DNA from: Chitinimonas arctica
Lineage (GTDB): Bacteria > Pseudomonadota > Gammaproteobacteria > Burkholderiales > Chitinimonadaceae
Length of the DNA: 64,000 nt
Direction: 5' to 3'
NCBI RefSeq assembly: GCF_007431345.1
Contig: NZ_CP041730.1
Span: forward strand, 4,216,001 to 4,280,000
A program made the translations under genes and the position numbers. Under the pieces are notes generated by a model that did no database searches, was not told the DNA's origin, and saw only the letters and a program-made list of their open reading frames with translations. Within the stretch, counting starts at the first letter, position 1, and each line of letters opens with the position of its first letter. Positions 52,438 through 62,892 of the stretch are shown here, one piece after another.

Positions 52438-55113
52438 CTATCCCATCACCAACCGCCACAAACTCCGCACCGCCTCGCAATACGGATCCAGCTCGGCCAG
52501 CGCCGCGTCGCTGGGCGGGTTGCCGTCAAGTCGCTGCTTGTGTTGCAACTCTCTTAGCCGGCGGTAGGCCGTTTGCGCGCCTTCGGCCAAGGGAGGCGCG
52601 ATCAGTCCGGCCGCCGCAGCCACGCCCAGCAGGGCGATATTGCCGCTATTGGCCAGCAGGGCCGGCAGGCGTTCCGCATCGTTCAAGATCAGATACTGGA
52701 CGATAAATTCCACATCGACCAGGCCGCCCCGCCGATGTTTGACATCGTCGGGGTTGGCGGGGTGGGTCAGCAGCATCTTGTCGCGCATGCCGGCTACTTC
52801 CTCGACCAGCCGCGCGGTTTCGCGGCGGCGGCTGAGGATGGCGCGGCGTACCGCTTCGAATTGCTGTCCTACCGCCGGGTCGCCGGCGGCGAAGCGGGCG
52901 CGTGTCAGGGCCTGGTGTTCCCAGACCCAGGCGTTTTCCCGCTGGTACTGCTCGAAGGCCGCCACGCTGGATACCATCAGGCCGGAGGCGCCATTGGGCC
53001 GCAGCCGCAGGTCCACCTCGTACAGGGCGCCGGCCGCCGTGGTGGTGGACAACCAGGTCATCATCCGCCTGGCCAGCTTGGCGTATAGCTCGGCGGCATC
53101 GGGATGGTCGTCGTCGTAGAGGAAAATGATATCCAGGTCCGAACCGTAGCCGAGCTCCTTGCCGCCCAGCTTGCCGTAGCCGATTGCCGCGAAGGCCGCC
53201 TGCTCGCGGTGGCGGCCCGGCAGTTCGGCCCAGGCGCGCTCCAGGGTCACCGCCAGGATCAGGTCGGCCAGGTCGGATAGATGATCGGACAGGGTGGTCA
53301 GGGAATACTGGCCGGCCAAGTCCTGCGCGCATAGCCGGAATACCTGCTGGTGCTGGAAATGGCGCAGCACATCCATCTCCGCTTCGGTATCGCCCAGGTG
53401 CAGCGCCAGTTCGGCCCGCAACTGCGCCCCGAGGACCGGCCAATCGGGCGGGCTATAGAGCAGGCGCGCATCCAGTAGCTCATCGAGCAGGATAGGGTGT
53501 TGGTGCAGATAATCGGCCACCCAGGCGCTGGCGCTATGCAGCGCGGCCAGCCGCGACAGGGTCTGCGGATGTTCGGCCAGCAGCGCCAGGTAGGATTCGC
53601 GCCGGGCGATGGCGTCGAGAAAGCGCAGGATGCGGCTGAGCGCGGCATCCGGGTTGGCCTGGCGGGCGCATACCTCGACCATGGGCGGAATCAGCGCATC
53701 CAGCCGGCGGCGGCTTTTGTCGGCCAGGGTCTGGTAGCGGTTGCCCTGGGCGATGGCGGCCAGCAGCCTCTCCATCTCGGCGGCGTCGCGGTAGCCAAGG
53801 GCGGCCAGCTTGACCTGGCCGGATTGGCCATCGGCGATGCCCAGCCAAACCCCCGCCAGCGGGTGGACGGCATCCCCTTCGGCTTGGGGGAGGGCAAAGA
53901 CCTGCTCGAAATGCCGCGCCACCGTGGCGCGGTGGCTGTCCAGGCCGCTCATGAAAGCCGGCCAGTCGCGATAGCCCATATTGCAGGCAATCAAGGCCCG
54001 GTCGGTTTCATTGCTCGGCAACATCTGGGTCTGGCCATCGTCCAGGTATTGCAAGCGGTGCTCCAGGTTGCGCAGAAACACATAGGCGGCGGTCAGCTCG
54101 GTCACCGTCAAGGCCTCGAGCTGGCCCATGCCGGCCAGTTCGCGCAGGACCTCGCGGGTAGGGCGGATGCGCAGGGCGGGACGGCGGCCTCCCCGTATCA
54201 GCTGAAAGACCTGGGCAATAAATTCCACCTCACGGATGCCGCCCGGCCCCAGCTTGATATTGTCGGCCATATCGCGGCGCGCCACTTCGCGCTGGATCTG
54301 GCCGTGCAGATCGCGCATGGAAGCGTAGGCGCCGTAATCGAGGTACTTGCGGTAAACGAAGGGCGTAACCAATTGCATCAGGCCGGCCGCTTCGGCGCCC
54401 AAGCCTTCGCCGGCCGTGATCGGGCGGCCCTTGATCCAGGCATAGCGTTCCCATTCGCGGCCCTGGGTCAGCAGATAGTTCTCCAGCGCGGCAAAACTGG
54501 CCACCAGCGGACCGCTGTCGCCAAACGGCCGCAGCCGCATATCGACCCGGAATACGAAGCCGTCCGCGCTGACATCGTGGATCAGCGCGATCAGCCGCTT
54601 GCCGGCCCGCGCGAACCATTCGTGATTGGAAATCACCCGCGGACCGTCGGTTTCGCCGTCTTCCGGATAGACAAAGATCAAGTCGATATCGCTCGATACA
54701 TTCAGCTCGCGCCCGCCCAGCTTGCCCATGCCCACCACGATCAGCTGCTGGGGCTGGCCGGACTCCTCGCCTATCGGCCGGCCATGGCGGGCATCGGGAC
54801 GGGTGACGCAATCCAGCGCCGCCAGGATGGCGACTTCGGCCAGGTCGCTGACCGTGGCGATCACTTCATCCAGCTGGGCCAACCCCAGCAGGTCGCGGCA
54901 GAAGATCCGCGCCATCACCGCTTGGCGCAATTTGCGCAAGGCCGGCTTGAGCACAGCGTCGTCGGCATCGGGTGGCAGCATGGCCTGCATGGCCTCGCGT
55001 CCGAACGGCTGTTGCAATTGTGCTTCGGTGTCGGTCTGCAAGGCCGGTTGCGCGGCGAACAACCGCTGCAGGTAGCGGCTGTGGGCAATGGCGGGGGCGA
55101 GGGGAGAAGTCAT
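52438..55113 (-). CDS. glnE: Bifunctional glutamine synthetase adenylyltransferase/deadenylase
   Basis: 891 aa from the ATG at 55113 (MTSPLAPAIAHSRYLQRLFA). The frame is open 267 bases further but is not family-like there. Two nucleotidyltransferase domains are visible. The deadenylase half has GGRELNVSSDIDLIFVYPED and the adenylylase half GGKELGYGSDLDIIFLYDDD, each with intact G-S-D-x-D. The PII-responsive linker lies between them. GlnE switches GlnA activity according to nitrogen status. Confidence 0.96.
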   Translation of the reverse strand: MTSPLAPAIAHSRYLQRLFAAQPALQTDTEAQLQQPFGREAMQAMLPPDADDAVLKPALRKLRQAVMARIFCRDLLGLAQLDEVIATVSDLAEVAILAALDCVTRPDARHGRPIGEESGQPQQLIVVGMGKLGGRELNVSSDIDLIFVYPEDGETDGPRVISNHEWFARAGKRLIALIHDVSADGFVFRVDMRLRPFGDSGPLVASFAALENYLLTQGREWERYAWIKGRPITAGEGLGAEAAGLMQLVTPFVYRKYLDYGAYASMRDLHGQIQREVARRDMADNIKLGPGGIREVEFIAQVFQLIRGGRRPALRIRPTREVLRELAGMGQLEALTVTELTAAYVFLRNLEHRLQYLDDGQTQMLPSNETDRALIACNMGYRDWPAFMSGLDSHRATVARHFEQVFALPQAEGDAVHPLAGVWLGIADGQSGQVKLAALGYRDAAEMERLLAAIAQGNRYQTLADKSRRRLDALIPPMVEVCARQANPDAALSRILRFLDAIARRESYLALLAEHPQTLSRLAALHSASAWVADYLHQHPILLDELLDARLLYSPPDWPVLGAQLRAELALHLGDTEAEMDVLRHFQHQQVFRLCAQDLAGQYSLTTLSDHLSDLADLILAVTLERAWAELPGRHREQAAFAAIGYGKLGGKELGYGSDLDIIFLYDDDHPDAAELYAKLARRMMTWLSTTTAAGALYEVDLRLRPNGASGLMVSSVAAFEQYQRENAWVWEHQALTRARFAAGDPAVGQQFEAVRRAILSRRRETARLVEEVAGMRDKMLLTHPANPDDVKHRRGGLVDVEFIVQYLILNDAERLPALLANSGNIALLGVAAAAGLIAPPLAEGAQTAYRRLRELQHKQRLDGNPPSDAALAELDPYCEAVRSLWRLVMG

Positions 55114-55223
55114 GTCGTAATTTGGGCAGCTGGAATAATCGCGCAAGACGCGGGGGGGCGAGACGGCTAAAATTGTATTCCACCATTCTAGTCGCCTGCC
55201 CGGGCGTTGATTCGCTGTTGCAC

Positions 55224-58200
55224 ATGTCCCGTCATCCGTTGTACGCCCGTCTGGTCTGGTTACGCCGTAAAATTTTCCGTCTCGTTCACTGGCACGGTCG
55301 TGTCCTTGTCTGGCTGATGGCCCTGGCTGTCTTGGCTGCCGGTGGCGCCGCCGCCTGGTTGCAGTGGTGGTTTTTCCCACATCTGGAAGACTATCGGCCG
55401 CGCGTACGCGCTGAATTGAGCCAGCGCATCGGCCGGCCCGTGGAGATCGGCCGCATCGATGGCGGCTGGCGCGCCGGTCTGCCCTATCTGGATTTCCGCC
55501 AAGTGGCGCTGCACCAGGCCGATGGCCGCTTGGCGCTCAAGCTGGACCAGGTGGAGGCGACCCTGTCCTGGTGGCCACTGCTGATAGGCGACTTGCGCTT
55601 CGACCGCCTGACGCTACGACGACCCGATCTGCAATTGGTACGGGCTGCCGACGGCACCATCAGCCTGGCTGGATTGGCGCTGAATCATGGTAGCGGCGAC
55701 GGCGCCCTGGGCAATTGGATCCTGCGCCAGCACGATATCGCCATCGTCGATGGCCGGGTCGGCTGGCGTGACGATATGCGCAAGGCCCCCTTGCTGGTGC
55801 TGGACCATGTCGATTTCAAATTGGAAAACCTGCTGTTCGGTCGCCATGCCACCCAGTTGTCGGCGACGCCGCCGGCCAGCCTGGCTAAACCTTTCAATCT
55901 GAGCGTTACCTGGCAAGGCGACGAAGTCGCGCATTTTTCCGATTGGCGCGGCAGTCTGAAGACCGATCTCCACGTGATCGATCTGGTTCGCTGGCGTGAC
56001 TGGCTGCCGTACCCGGTCGAGGTACGGCAAGGCAACGGCCAACTTGAGCTGGCATTGGACTTTCACGGCGCCCAGCTGACCGAAGTGGATGCCACCCTGG
56101 CATTGCGGGATACCAGCTTGCGCCTGGCGCCCGAGCTGGCCTGGCTGGACGTGGACGGTCTGTCGGGCCGCTTGCGCTGGAGCGACCGGGAAGGGGAGCG
56201 GGAGCTGAACCTGGGCGATCTGAAGTTGAGCGCCGAGGGCGGCAAATTGTTGGATGGCAGCCAGGCCAGCCTGCTGCTCCATCGCGGCGGTGGCGGCCAG
56301 CTCGACGTCAGCGGCTTGACCTTGCCCGCCCTGGCCGGCCTGCCGCCGGCCTTGCCTATGCCCAATGCGGTACGCCAGGCGCTGCAAGGCATGCAGCCTT
56401 CCGGCCGCATCGACCGGCTCAGCGCGGCGTGGCAGGGCGATTGGCGCGAACCCCGTAGCTATACCGGCCGGGTCGCGTTTACCGGCCTGGGCTTGCGGGC
56501 GCCGGCGCCTTGGCCGACCGTGGGCCCCCTGGATGGCGAATTGGGCCTGGACGAGAAGGGCGGGCGGCTGGCCGTACGGGGCCAGCGCTTCCAGCTGGTG
56601 TCGGACGAGTTGTTCGAGCAGCCCTTGGCACTGGACCGGATACGCCTGGCTGCCGATTGGCGACGCGAGGGCGCCGCCTGGGTGGTGAACCTGCGCGATT
56701 TCGCGGCCGGCAATGCCGATCTGGAAGCCAATGCCACCGCGACCTGGCGCTGGCCTGGCCATGGCTTGGGCAATCTGCAACTGGCGGCGCAGGTGCCGCG
56801 CCTGACGGCGGGCAAGGTGGCGGCCTACCTACCCAATGCCATCGGTGCCGAAACCCGCCATTGGCTGCGCGACAGCCTGACCGCGGGCGAGGCGCGCGAT
56901 GCCCGCTTCACCTTGAACGGGCCGTTGGCGGATTTTCCCTTCGTCGATGGCAAGACCGGTAACTGGGAAGTCGTCACCCAAGCGCATGCCGTCACGCTCG
57001 ACTATGCGCCCGACTGGCCGGGCGTACGCGAACTGAACGGGCAGGTGCGCATCAAGGGCGGCCGCTTGACCATCGCCGCCGCCGGTAAAATCCTGGATAC
57101 CTCGGTCGAACGGGCCGATGCCGTGATCGACGATCTGGAGACCAGTACCGCTATCCGCATCAATGGCGCGGTCAGCGGCCCGAGCGCCGAATTTTTCCGC
57201 TTTATCGCGCAGAGTCCCCTGGATGCGACCTTGGACGGATTGGGCAAGGCGGCCCGCGCCAGCGGTAACGGCCAGCTTGACCTGAAACTGGATATTCCCT
57301 TCGAGAATGCCGATGCCACCCGTGTGACGGGTCGTTACCGCTTTACCGGTAACCGGCTGCAAATCGGCGAAGCCATGCCCGAGTTGAGCGAGCTGAATGG
57401 CGAGCTTGGTTTCAGCGAGCAAGGCATCTCCGGGCGCGGCTTGCAGGCAAAGGCGCTGGGCGGGTCGCTGCGGGCCGATGTGGGTAGCGGCGTGGACGGC
57501 GCCGTGCAGATCCTTGCCAATGGCCGGGCCGATAGCGGGGCAGCCGCGCGCCGCTACGGGCTGCCGCTGGCCGAGCGGATCAGCGGCAGCACCGATTTCC
57601 GCGTGCAGCTCGATTTACCCAAGCACGGCTGGCAAATGAATCTGGAGGCCCCGCTGCGGGAAACCCGCATCGATCTGCCCGCGCCATTCGGAAAACCGAC
57701 AGGCGAGCCCCGTCCGCTGAAGCTGATGCTGGATGCAGGCGATAGCCTGGAGACGTGGCAGGTGAGTTTGGGTAACGTGCTCAATGTGGATCTCAGCCGC
57801 ACGCCAGGACCTGCCGGCTGGCGTATCGAACGAGGCGGTATCCATATCGGCAGCGGCAAGCCCACGCCCGCCGGCCATGGCTTATGGCTGACGGCCAATC
57901 TGCCCGAGCTGGCCCTGGATCCCTGGCTGGATCTGTTGCAGGAGGGCGGCATGGGCGGCGCGGCTACCGGAGGCACCGCGCCGCTACTGACGGGCGTGGA
58001 ACTGCGTACCGACCGTTTGACGATGGCCGGCAATCAATTGGACGATCTATCGCTGCGCGCCGTGCCGCAAGCCGACGGCGCCTGGCAATTGAGCGCGGTC
58101 AGCAAGCAGGTGGAAGGCAGGGCCGATTGGTCGCCGGCCGGCAAGGGACGTCTACATGCGCGCCTGGGACGGCTGGTGCTGCCGCTGCCCGAAGTCGCCG

Positions 58201-59051
58201 GCGCCGCGGCCACCGCCGGCAAGCGCGAGCGGCAGTTGCCGGCGCTCGATGTGGTGGCGGAGGATTTTCGTTATCGCGATCATGCCTTGGGCCGACTTGA
58301 CGTAAAAGCGCAACAGCAGCGGGAGAATTGGCTGATAGACAGCCTGACCCTGGTCAATCCCGACGGACGGTTGAATATGCAGGGCGTGTGGCAGGCCGGC
58401 GGCGAGGCCGGGGTAACGCGCGTCAAGCTGGATATAGCTTCCGACAATGTCGGCAAGCTGCTGGGCCGATTCGGCTATCCGGAAACGATGCGGCGCGGCG
58501 GGGGAGCCTTGCGAGGCGAACTGGTCTGGCGCGGCTCGCCGCTGGCGCCCGACTATCCCAGCATGAGCGGTAATTTCAACCTGAAGGCCAGTAATGGCCA
58601 GTTCGCCAAGATCGAACCGGGCGTCGGCCGGCTTTTGGGCATTCTCAGCCTGCAATCGCTGCAGCGGCGCCTGAGCCTGGATTTCCGCGATGTGTTCAGC
58701 GAGGGCTTTGCCTTCGATCGCATCGAGGGCGATAGTAAGATCAGCAAGGGCGTGGTCTCGACCGACAATCTGGTCATCGTCGGACCGGCCGCCCAAGTCC
58801 TGTTTCGCGGCGAAGCGGATATCGCGCGCGAAACCCAGAAGCTAAGGGTGCGCATCGTCCCTACCGTGGGTGACAGCCTGGCGGTCGGCGCCGGGCTGGC
58901 TTTGGCCAATCCGGTGGTCGGGGTCGGCGCATTCCTGTTGCAGCGCGTACTGAAGGACCCGCTTGGCCAGTTGATCGCCTACGAGTACGACATCACAGGC
59001 CAATGGGACGACCCACAGGTGACGCGAGTAGGCGCGACGCCGACAAAATAA
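55224..59051 (+). CDS. YhdP-family AsmA-like inter-membrane protein
   Basis: 1275 aa from the ATG at 55224 (MSRHPLYARLVWLRRKIF). A single N-terminal transmembrane helix (VLVWLMALAVLAAGGAAAWL) precedes a very long beta-rich periplasmic region, starting LEDYRPRVRAELSQRIGRPVE and ending in the AsmA-like C-terminal part (FSEGFAFDRIEGDSKISKGV, LRVRIVPTVGDSLAVGAG). This is the YhdP/TIGR02099 architecture, a bridge-like lipid transporter between inner and outer membrane. It is divergent from glnE. The nitrilase gene follows 13 bp downstream, an order common in betaproteobacteria (yhdP-nit-tldD). Confidence 0.92.
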   Translation: MSRHPLYARLVWLRRKIFRLVHWHGRVLVWLMALAVLAAGGAAAWLQWWFFPHLEDYRPRVRAELSQRIGRPVEIGRIDGGWRAGLPYLDFRQVALHQADGRLALKLDQVEATLSWWPLLIGDLRFDRLTLRRPDLQLVRAADGTISLAGLALNHGSGDGALGNWILRQHDIAIVDGRVGWRDDMRKAPLLVLDHVDFKLENLLFGRHATQLSATPPASLAKPFNLSVTWQGDEVAHFSDWRGSLKTDLHVIDLVRWRDWLPYPVEVRQGNGQLELALDFHGAQLTEVDATLALRDTSLRLAPELAWLDVDGLSGRLRWSDREGERELNLGDLKLSAEGGKLLDGSQASLLLHRGGGGQLDVSGLTLPALAGLPPALPMPNAVRQALQGMQPSGRIDRLSAAWQGDWREPRSYTGRVAFTGLGLRAPAPWPTVGPLDGELGLDEKGGRLAVRGQRFQLVSDELFEQPLALDRIRLAADWRREGAAWVVNLRDFAAGNADLEANATATWRWPGHGLGNLQLAAQVPRLTAGKVAAYLPNAIGAETRHWLRDSLTAGEARDARFTLNGPLADFPFVDGKTGNWEVVTQAHAVTLDYAPDWPGVRELNGQVRIKGGRLTIAAAGKILDTSVERADAVIDDLETSTAIRINGAVSGPSAEFFRFIAQSPLDATLDGLGKAARASGNGQLDLKLDIPFENADATRVTGRYRFTGNRLQIGEAMPELSELNGELGFSEQGISGRGLQAKALGGSLRADVGSGVDGAVQILANGRADSGAAARRYGLPLAERISGSTDFRVQLDLPKHGWQMNLEAPLRETRIDLPAPFGKPTGEPRPLKLMLDAGDSLETWQVSLGNVLNVDLSRTPGPAGWRIERGGIHIGSGKPTPAGHGLWLTANLPELALDPWLDLLQEGGMGGAATGGTAPLLTGVELRTDRLTMAGNQLDDLSLRAVPQADGAWQLSAVSKQVEGRADWSPAGKGRLHARLGRLVLPLPEVAGAAATAGKRERQLPALDVVAEDFRYRDHALGRLDVKAQQQRENWLIDSLTLVNPDGRLNMQGVWQAGGEAGVTRVKLDIASDNVGKLLGRFGYPETMRRGGGALRGELVWRGSPLAPDYPSMSGNFNLKASNGQFAKIEPGVGRLLGILSLQSLQRRLSLDFRDVFSEGFAFDRIEGDSKISKGVVSTDNLVIVGPAAQVLFRGEADIARETQKLRVRIVPTVGDSLAVGAGLALANPVVGVGAFLLQRVLKDPLGQLIAYEYDITGQWDDPQVTRVGATPTK

Positions 59052-59064
59052 GAAAGGATTCGCC

Positions 59065-59922
59065 ATGTCCACCCGTGCGCATTCGACACAACAGGCAGCC
59101 GCCCGGGCCGCCACTGAAGGCGGCCTGCGCGTCGCCGCCGTCCAGATGGCTTCCGGACCCACGGTCAGCGCCAATCTGACGGAAGCCGAGGTACTGATCC
59201 GGCTGGCGGCGCGGCAAGGCGCCCGGCTGGTGGTCTTGCCCGAGTATTTCGCCATCCTCGGCCTGCGCGATAGCGACAAGGTGGCGGTGCGCGAGCAGCC
59301 CGGCCACGGTCCGATACAGGATTTCCTGTCGCGCACCGCCAAGAAGCTGGGCATCTGGCTGGTGGGCGGCTCGGTGCCGCTCTGGACCGAGGATCCGGTC
59401 AAAGTCCGCAATACCACCCTGGTCTTCGACGACAAGGGCCAGTTGGCGGCCCGCTATGACAAGATCCACCTGTTCGGATTCGAGATGGGCGGCGAAACCT
59501 ACCGCGAGGAAGCCACCATCACCGCCGGCGACGAAATCGTGGTGTTCGACTCGCCGTTCGGCCGGGTCGGCCTGGGCATCTGCTATGACCTGCGCTTCCC
59601 CGAGCTGTTTCGGCGCATGCAGGCCGTCGATGTGCTGGTGGTGCCCGCCGCCTTTACCGAGACCACCGGGCGGGCGCACTGGGAGACCCTGGTCAGGGCG
59701 CGCGCCATCGAGAACCTGGCCTATGTGATTGCCTCGGCCCAGGGCGGTTTTCATCGCAACGGACGCGAAACCCATGGCGACAGCATGATCGTCGATCCCT
59801 GGGGCATCGTCCTGGACCGGTTGCCGCGCGGCTCCGGCGTGGTGGTGGCCGAGATCGACCGCGACTACCAGGCCCGCCTGCGGCAAAGCCTGCCTGCCTT
59901 GTCGCATAGAGTATTCAGTTGA
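59065..59922 (+). CDS. Carbon-nitrogen hydrolase, Nit1-type (deaminated glutathione amidase)
   Basis: 285 aa. Nitrilase triad: Glu in VVLPEYFAILG, Lys in ARYDKIHLFGFE, Cys in LGICYDLRFPELFR. The Nit1 branch hydrolyses deaminated glutathione, a metabolite repair reaction; RAIENLAYVIASAQGG and RETHGDSMIVDPWG fit that branch. It lies between the yhdP-like gene and tldD on the same strand. Confidence 0.92.
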   Translation: MSTRAHSTQQAAARAATEGGLRVAAVQMASGPTVSANLTEAEVLIRLAARQGARLVVLPEYFAILGLRDSDKVAVREQPGHGPIQDFLSRTAKKLGIWLVGGSVPLWTEDPVKVRNTTLVFDDKGQLAARYDKIHLFGFEMGGETYREEATITAGDEIVVFDSPFGRVGLGICYDLRFPELFRRMQAVDVLVVPAAFTETTGRAHWETLVRARAIENLAYVIASAQGGFHRNGRETHGDSMIVDPWGIVLDRLPRGSGVVVAEIDRDYQARLRQSLPALSHRVFS

Positions 59923-60092
59923 AGCAGCCGGGTAGGGGCTGAACAAAACGATCTGCCTTCACACGGGTTAAGTGCTCTTCGTGTAAAAAAAGTGTGGGTG
60001 CGGCGTGACAGTGGCACACTCGTACGGCTCCCTACCGCTTTTCGGCCGGTGCCCGCCAGGGCGGCCGGCCCGCAACCAAGACGGAAATCCTT

Positions 60093-61544
60093 ATGACTGC
60101 TGCCAACTCATCGGCCATTGCTACCGCCGATCAATATCTGCTGAGCCCTTACACACTGGATGATGCCGCGCTGGACCGGGTGTTCGGCGAGATCATGACC
60201 CACCAGGTCGATTATGCCGATCTCTACTTCCAGTACAGCCGGGCCGAAGGCTGGAGCCTGGAGGAGGGCATGGTCAAATCCGGCAGCTTCAATATCGATC
60301 AGGGAGTCGGGGTGCGGGTGGTCAGCGGCGAGAAGACCGCGTTCGCCTATTCGGACGATATCAGCCTGGCCGCTCTGCAATCCGCCGCCCATGCCACGCG
60401 CGCCATCGGCCGGCAGGGTGGGCAAGGCACCAGCCGCGCCGTGCAAGCCGTGCCTGGCCGGCAGCTCTATGCACCCATCGACCCCTTGGGCAGCTTGGAC
60501 GAAGCGGGCAAGGTCGCCTTGCTGGAACGCCTGGAAAGCTATACGCGCAGCCTGGATCCACGCGTGAGCCAGGTCATGGCCAGCCTCTCGGGTGAATACG
60601 AGGTGGTCTATATCGCCCGCCACGACGGCCACCGCGCCGCCGATGTGCGCCCCCTGGTACGGGTCGGCGTGCAGGTGATCGTGGAACAGAACGGGCGGCG
60701 CGAATCGGCCCATGTCGGCGGGGGTGGTCGGTTCGACTACGCCTATTTCAGCGACGAAGTGCTGCAAGGCTATGCCCGCGAGGCGGTGCGGCAAGCCCTG
60801 GTCAACCTGGATGCGCGGCCGGCGCCGGCCGGCGAGATGACGGTGGTGCTGGGGAGCGGCTGGCCGGGCATCCTGCTGCACGAAGCCATCGGCCACGGCC
60901 TGGAAGGGGATTTCAACCGCAAGGGCAGTTCGGCGTTCGCCGGCAAGGTGGGCCAGCGGGTGGCGGCCAAGGGTGTGACCGTGGTGGACGACGGCACCAT
61001 CCAGGATAGGCGCGGCTCGCTCAATGTCGATGACGAAGGCACGCCGACCCAGCGCACGGTCCTGATCGAGGACGGCGTGTTGCAGGGCTATCTGCAGGAC
61101 AGCCTGAATGCCCGCCTGATGGGCGTGGCGTCCACCGGCAACGGCCGGCGCGAGAGCTATGCCCATCTGACCATGCCGCGCATGACCAACACCGTGATGA
61201 TGAACGGCGATACCTCGCCGGAAGAAATCATCGCTTCGATCAAGCGCGGTTTGTACGCGGTGCAGTTCGCCGGGGGCCAGGTGGATATCACCAGCGGCAA
61301 GTTTGTCTTTTCCGCCAGCGAAGCCTACTGGGTGGAAGACGGCAAGATTCAATACCCGGTCAAGGGCGCGACCCTGATAGGCAACGGCCCCGACGTGCTG
61401 ACCCGGGTCGGGATGATAGGCAACGATCTGCGGATGGATGCCGGCGTGGGCACCTGCGGCAAGGATGGCCAGAGCGTGCCGGTCGGCGTCGGCCAGCCCA
61501 CCATCCGCATCGATGGTGGTTTGACGGTGGGCGGCACGGCATGA
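60093..61544 (+). CDS. tldD: Metalloprotease TldD
   Basis: 483 aa. The zinc motif HExxxH is present as LLHEAIGHGLEGDFNRKGSS, and the third Cys ligand lies in GVGTCGKDGQSVPVG near the C-terminus. TldD works as a heterodimer with TldE (PmbA) to degrade unfolded peptides such as microcins and CcdA; TldE is not in the window. Its TGA overlaps the ATG of the GNAT gene that follows. Confidence 0.96.
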   Translation: MTAANSSAIATADQYLLSPYTLDDAALDRVFGEIMTHQVDYADLYFQYSRAEGWSLEEGMVKSGSFNIDQGVGVRVVSGEKTAFAYSDDISLAALQSAAHATRAIGRQGGQGTSRAVQAVPGRQLYAPIDPLGSLDEAGKVALLERLESYTRSLDPRVSQVMASLSGEYEVVYIARHDGHRAADVRPLVRVGVQVIVEQNGRRESAHVGGGGRFDYAYFSDEVLQGYAREAVRQALVNLDARPAPAGEMTVVLGSGWPGILLHEAIGHGLEGDFNRKGSSAFAGKVGQRVAAKGVTVVDDGTIQDRRGSLNVDDEGTPTQRTVLIEDGVLQGYLQDSLNARLMGVASTGNGRRESYAHLTMPRMTNTVMMNGDTSPEEIIASIKRGLYAVQFAGGQVDITSGKFVFSASEAYWVEDGKIQYPVKGATLIGNGPDVLTRVGMIGNDLRMDAGVGTCGKDGQSVPVGVGQPTIRIDGGLTVGGTA

Positions 61545-62020
61545 GCATCAGCCTGAGGCGGATGACGGCCTCGCGTTATGCCGACTTCTACCGGTTGAGC
61601 CTGGACGGCTATGTGGCGAGCAATATCCGCTCCGGCCGCTGGGACGCGGCCGACGCGCCCGCCAAGGCCGCCGAACAGATGGCCAAGCTGCTGCCGCAGG
61701 GGCTGGCCACGCCCGAGCATCACTTCTTCGACGTCATCTCCGACGAAGGCGAAGCGGTGGGAGTGGTGTGGTTCGCCCTGAACCGGCATGGCGCGGGTAA
61801 GCAGGCCTGGCTGTACGATATCCTGATCGACGAGGCCCATCGCGGCCAGGGCCTGGGCCGCGCCGCCATGCAAGCCTTCGAGGCGGAAGCCATCCGCCTG
61901 GGCGCCGCCAGCCTGGGGTTGAATGTGTTCGCCTATAACGACGCGGCAGCCGCCTTGTACCGCAGCCTGGGCTTTCAGCCTACCTCCCAGCAGATGAGCA
62001 AGCCGCTGCCGGCAGCCTGA
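61541..62020 (+). CDS. GNAT N-acetyltransferase
   Basis: 159 aa. The acetyl-CoA motif A is LIDEAHRGQGLGRAAMQAFE and motif B is LGLNVFAYNDAAAALYRSLGF, near the C-terminus. The start overlaps the tldD stop (ATGA), so the two are translationally coupled. Substrate unknown. Confidence 0.9.
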   Translation: MSISLRRMTASRYADFYRLSLDGYVASNIRSGRWDAADAPAKAAEQMAKLLPQGLATPEHHFFDVISDEGEAVGVVWFALNRHGAGKQAWLYDILIDEAHRGQGLGRAAMQAFEAEAIRLGAASLGLNVFAYNDAAAALYRSLGFQPTSQQMSKPLPAA

Positions 62021-62133
62021 CCCCCCGGCACAGCCTGCAAAAAACCGGAACTCCCGGTACAGAACAACCAGCAAGCCGTGTCGGCCTATGTAGGTTTAAT
62101 CCTTCCTATCGATTGATCTCAGGATGGACATCC

Positions 62134-62808
62134 ATGCATATTTTACCGAGCGCGCAAATTAGCTTCGTCGAGCGCGACCGCCTCACCGTCAAGATCCGTA
62201 CCGAGCGACTCGAACTCGAGTCGCTTCCCGAGCCGCTGGTCCCTGATTATTGCCGCCTGTTCGGCAATCCTGCGGCAATGGAAAAATACCGCGATGGCCA
62301 GCCTTGGGCGGTGGAGCGAACAGGGGCGCGGCTCGACATCTGGCAGACGCGCTGGCGTGAGCACGACCCCTTCAGCTCGCTGGCCGTGAGGAAGCGTGGC
62401 GATAATCAATTTATCGGCCAGGTCGTGCTCGGCCACGGCGAAAGACCGGGCCAATCCGAACTGGCTTACGTCTTTGAGCCATCGGCCTGGGGACAGCACT
62501 ACGGTACGGAAGCGGTTACGGCCGTGGTGAACGATTACGCGCCGGAATTGGCGACGCGCGAATGCTTCAGATACAAACTGGAAGGCGCGCCTTTTGAATC
62601 CATCGTGGCGACGTCCCGGCTGGATAATTGGGCGTCGGTCAAGATTCTGACCGGCCTGGGGATGCGCGAGATCGGCGAGGAGCAGGTGGACGGCGGGCAT
62701 ATCCGGCGGAAATACACCATCGCCACGGCAACACTGAAAGATCGCCTCACCGAAGCGGGTGCGGCTCCCTGGTCGAAAAGGGTTGCATTTAGCTGCCGGC
62801 GGGCATAA
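62134..62808 (+). CDS. GNAT-family acetyltransferase (RimJ/RimL-like)
   Basis: 224 aa from the ATG at 62134; a TTG at 62113 is also in frame. RimJ/L-type sequence: RTERLELESLPEPLVPDYCR, IGQVVLGHG, ELAYVFEPSAWGQHYGTEAV, and DNWASVKILTGLGMREIGEE. The central part after the beta-bulge is longer than usual, and the last 30 residues are basic and not part of the fold. Substrate unknown. Confidence 0.8.
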   Translation: MHILPSAQISFVERDRLTVKIRTERLELESLPEPLVPDYCRLFGNPAAMEKYRDGQPWAVERTGARLDIWQTRWREHDPFSSLAVRKRGDNQFIGQVVLGHGERPGQSELAYVFEPSAWGQHYGTEAVTAVVNDYAPELATRECFRYKLEGAPFESIVATSRLDNWASVKILTGLGMREIGEEQVDGGHIRRKYTIATATLKDRLTEAGAAPWSKRVAFSCRRA

Positions 62809-62892
62809 AAAGGAAATGGTGCAATGCACAAAGCCAGAATGGCCACATTGCGCAGGAGACGACACGGCACCTGATCACCACAGGAGTCCGTT

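Noticed and set aside
54972..55223. N-terminal extension of the YhdP-like frame
   Set aside because: It overlaps the start of glnE on the other strand and is Arg/Ala-rich noise. The ATG at 55224 places the membrane anchor where the family has it.
59065..61544. Nitrilase and tldD as part of an unusual cluster
   Set aside because: The order yhdP-nitrilase-tldD is a common housekeeping arrangement in proteobacteria.
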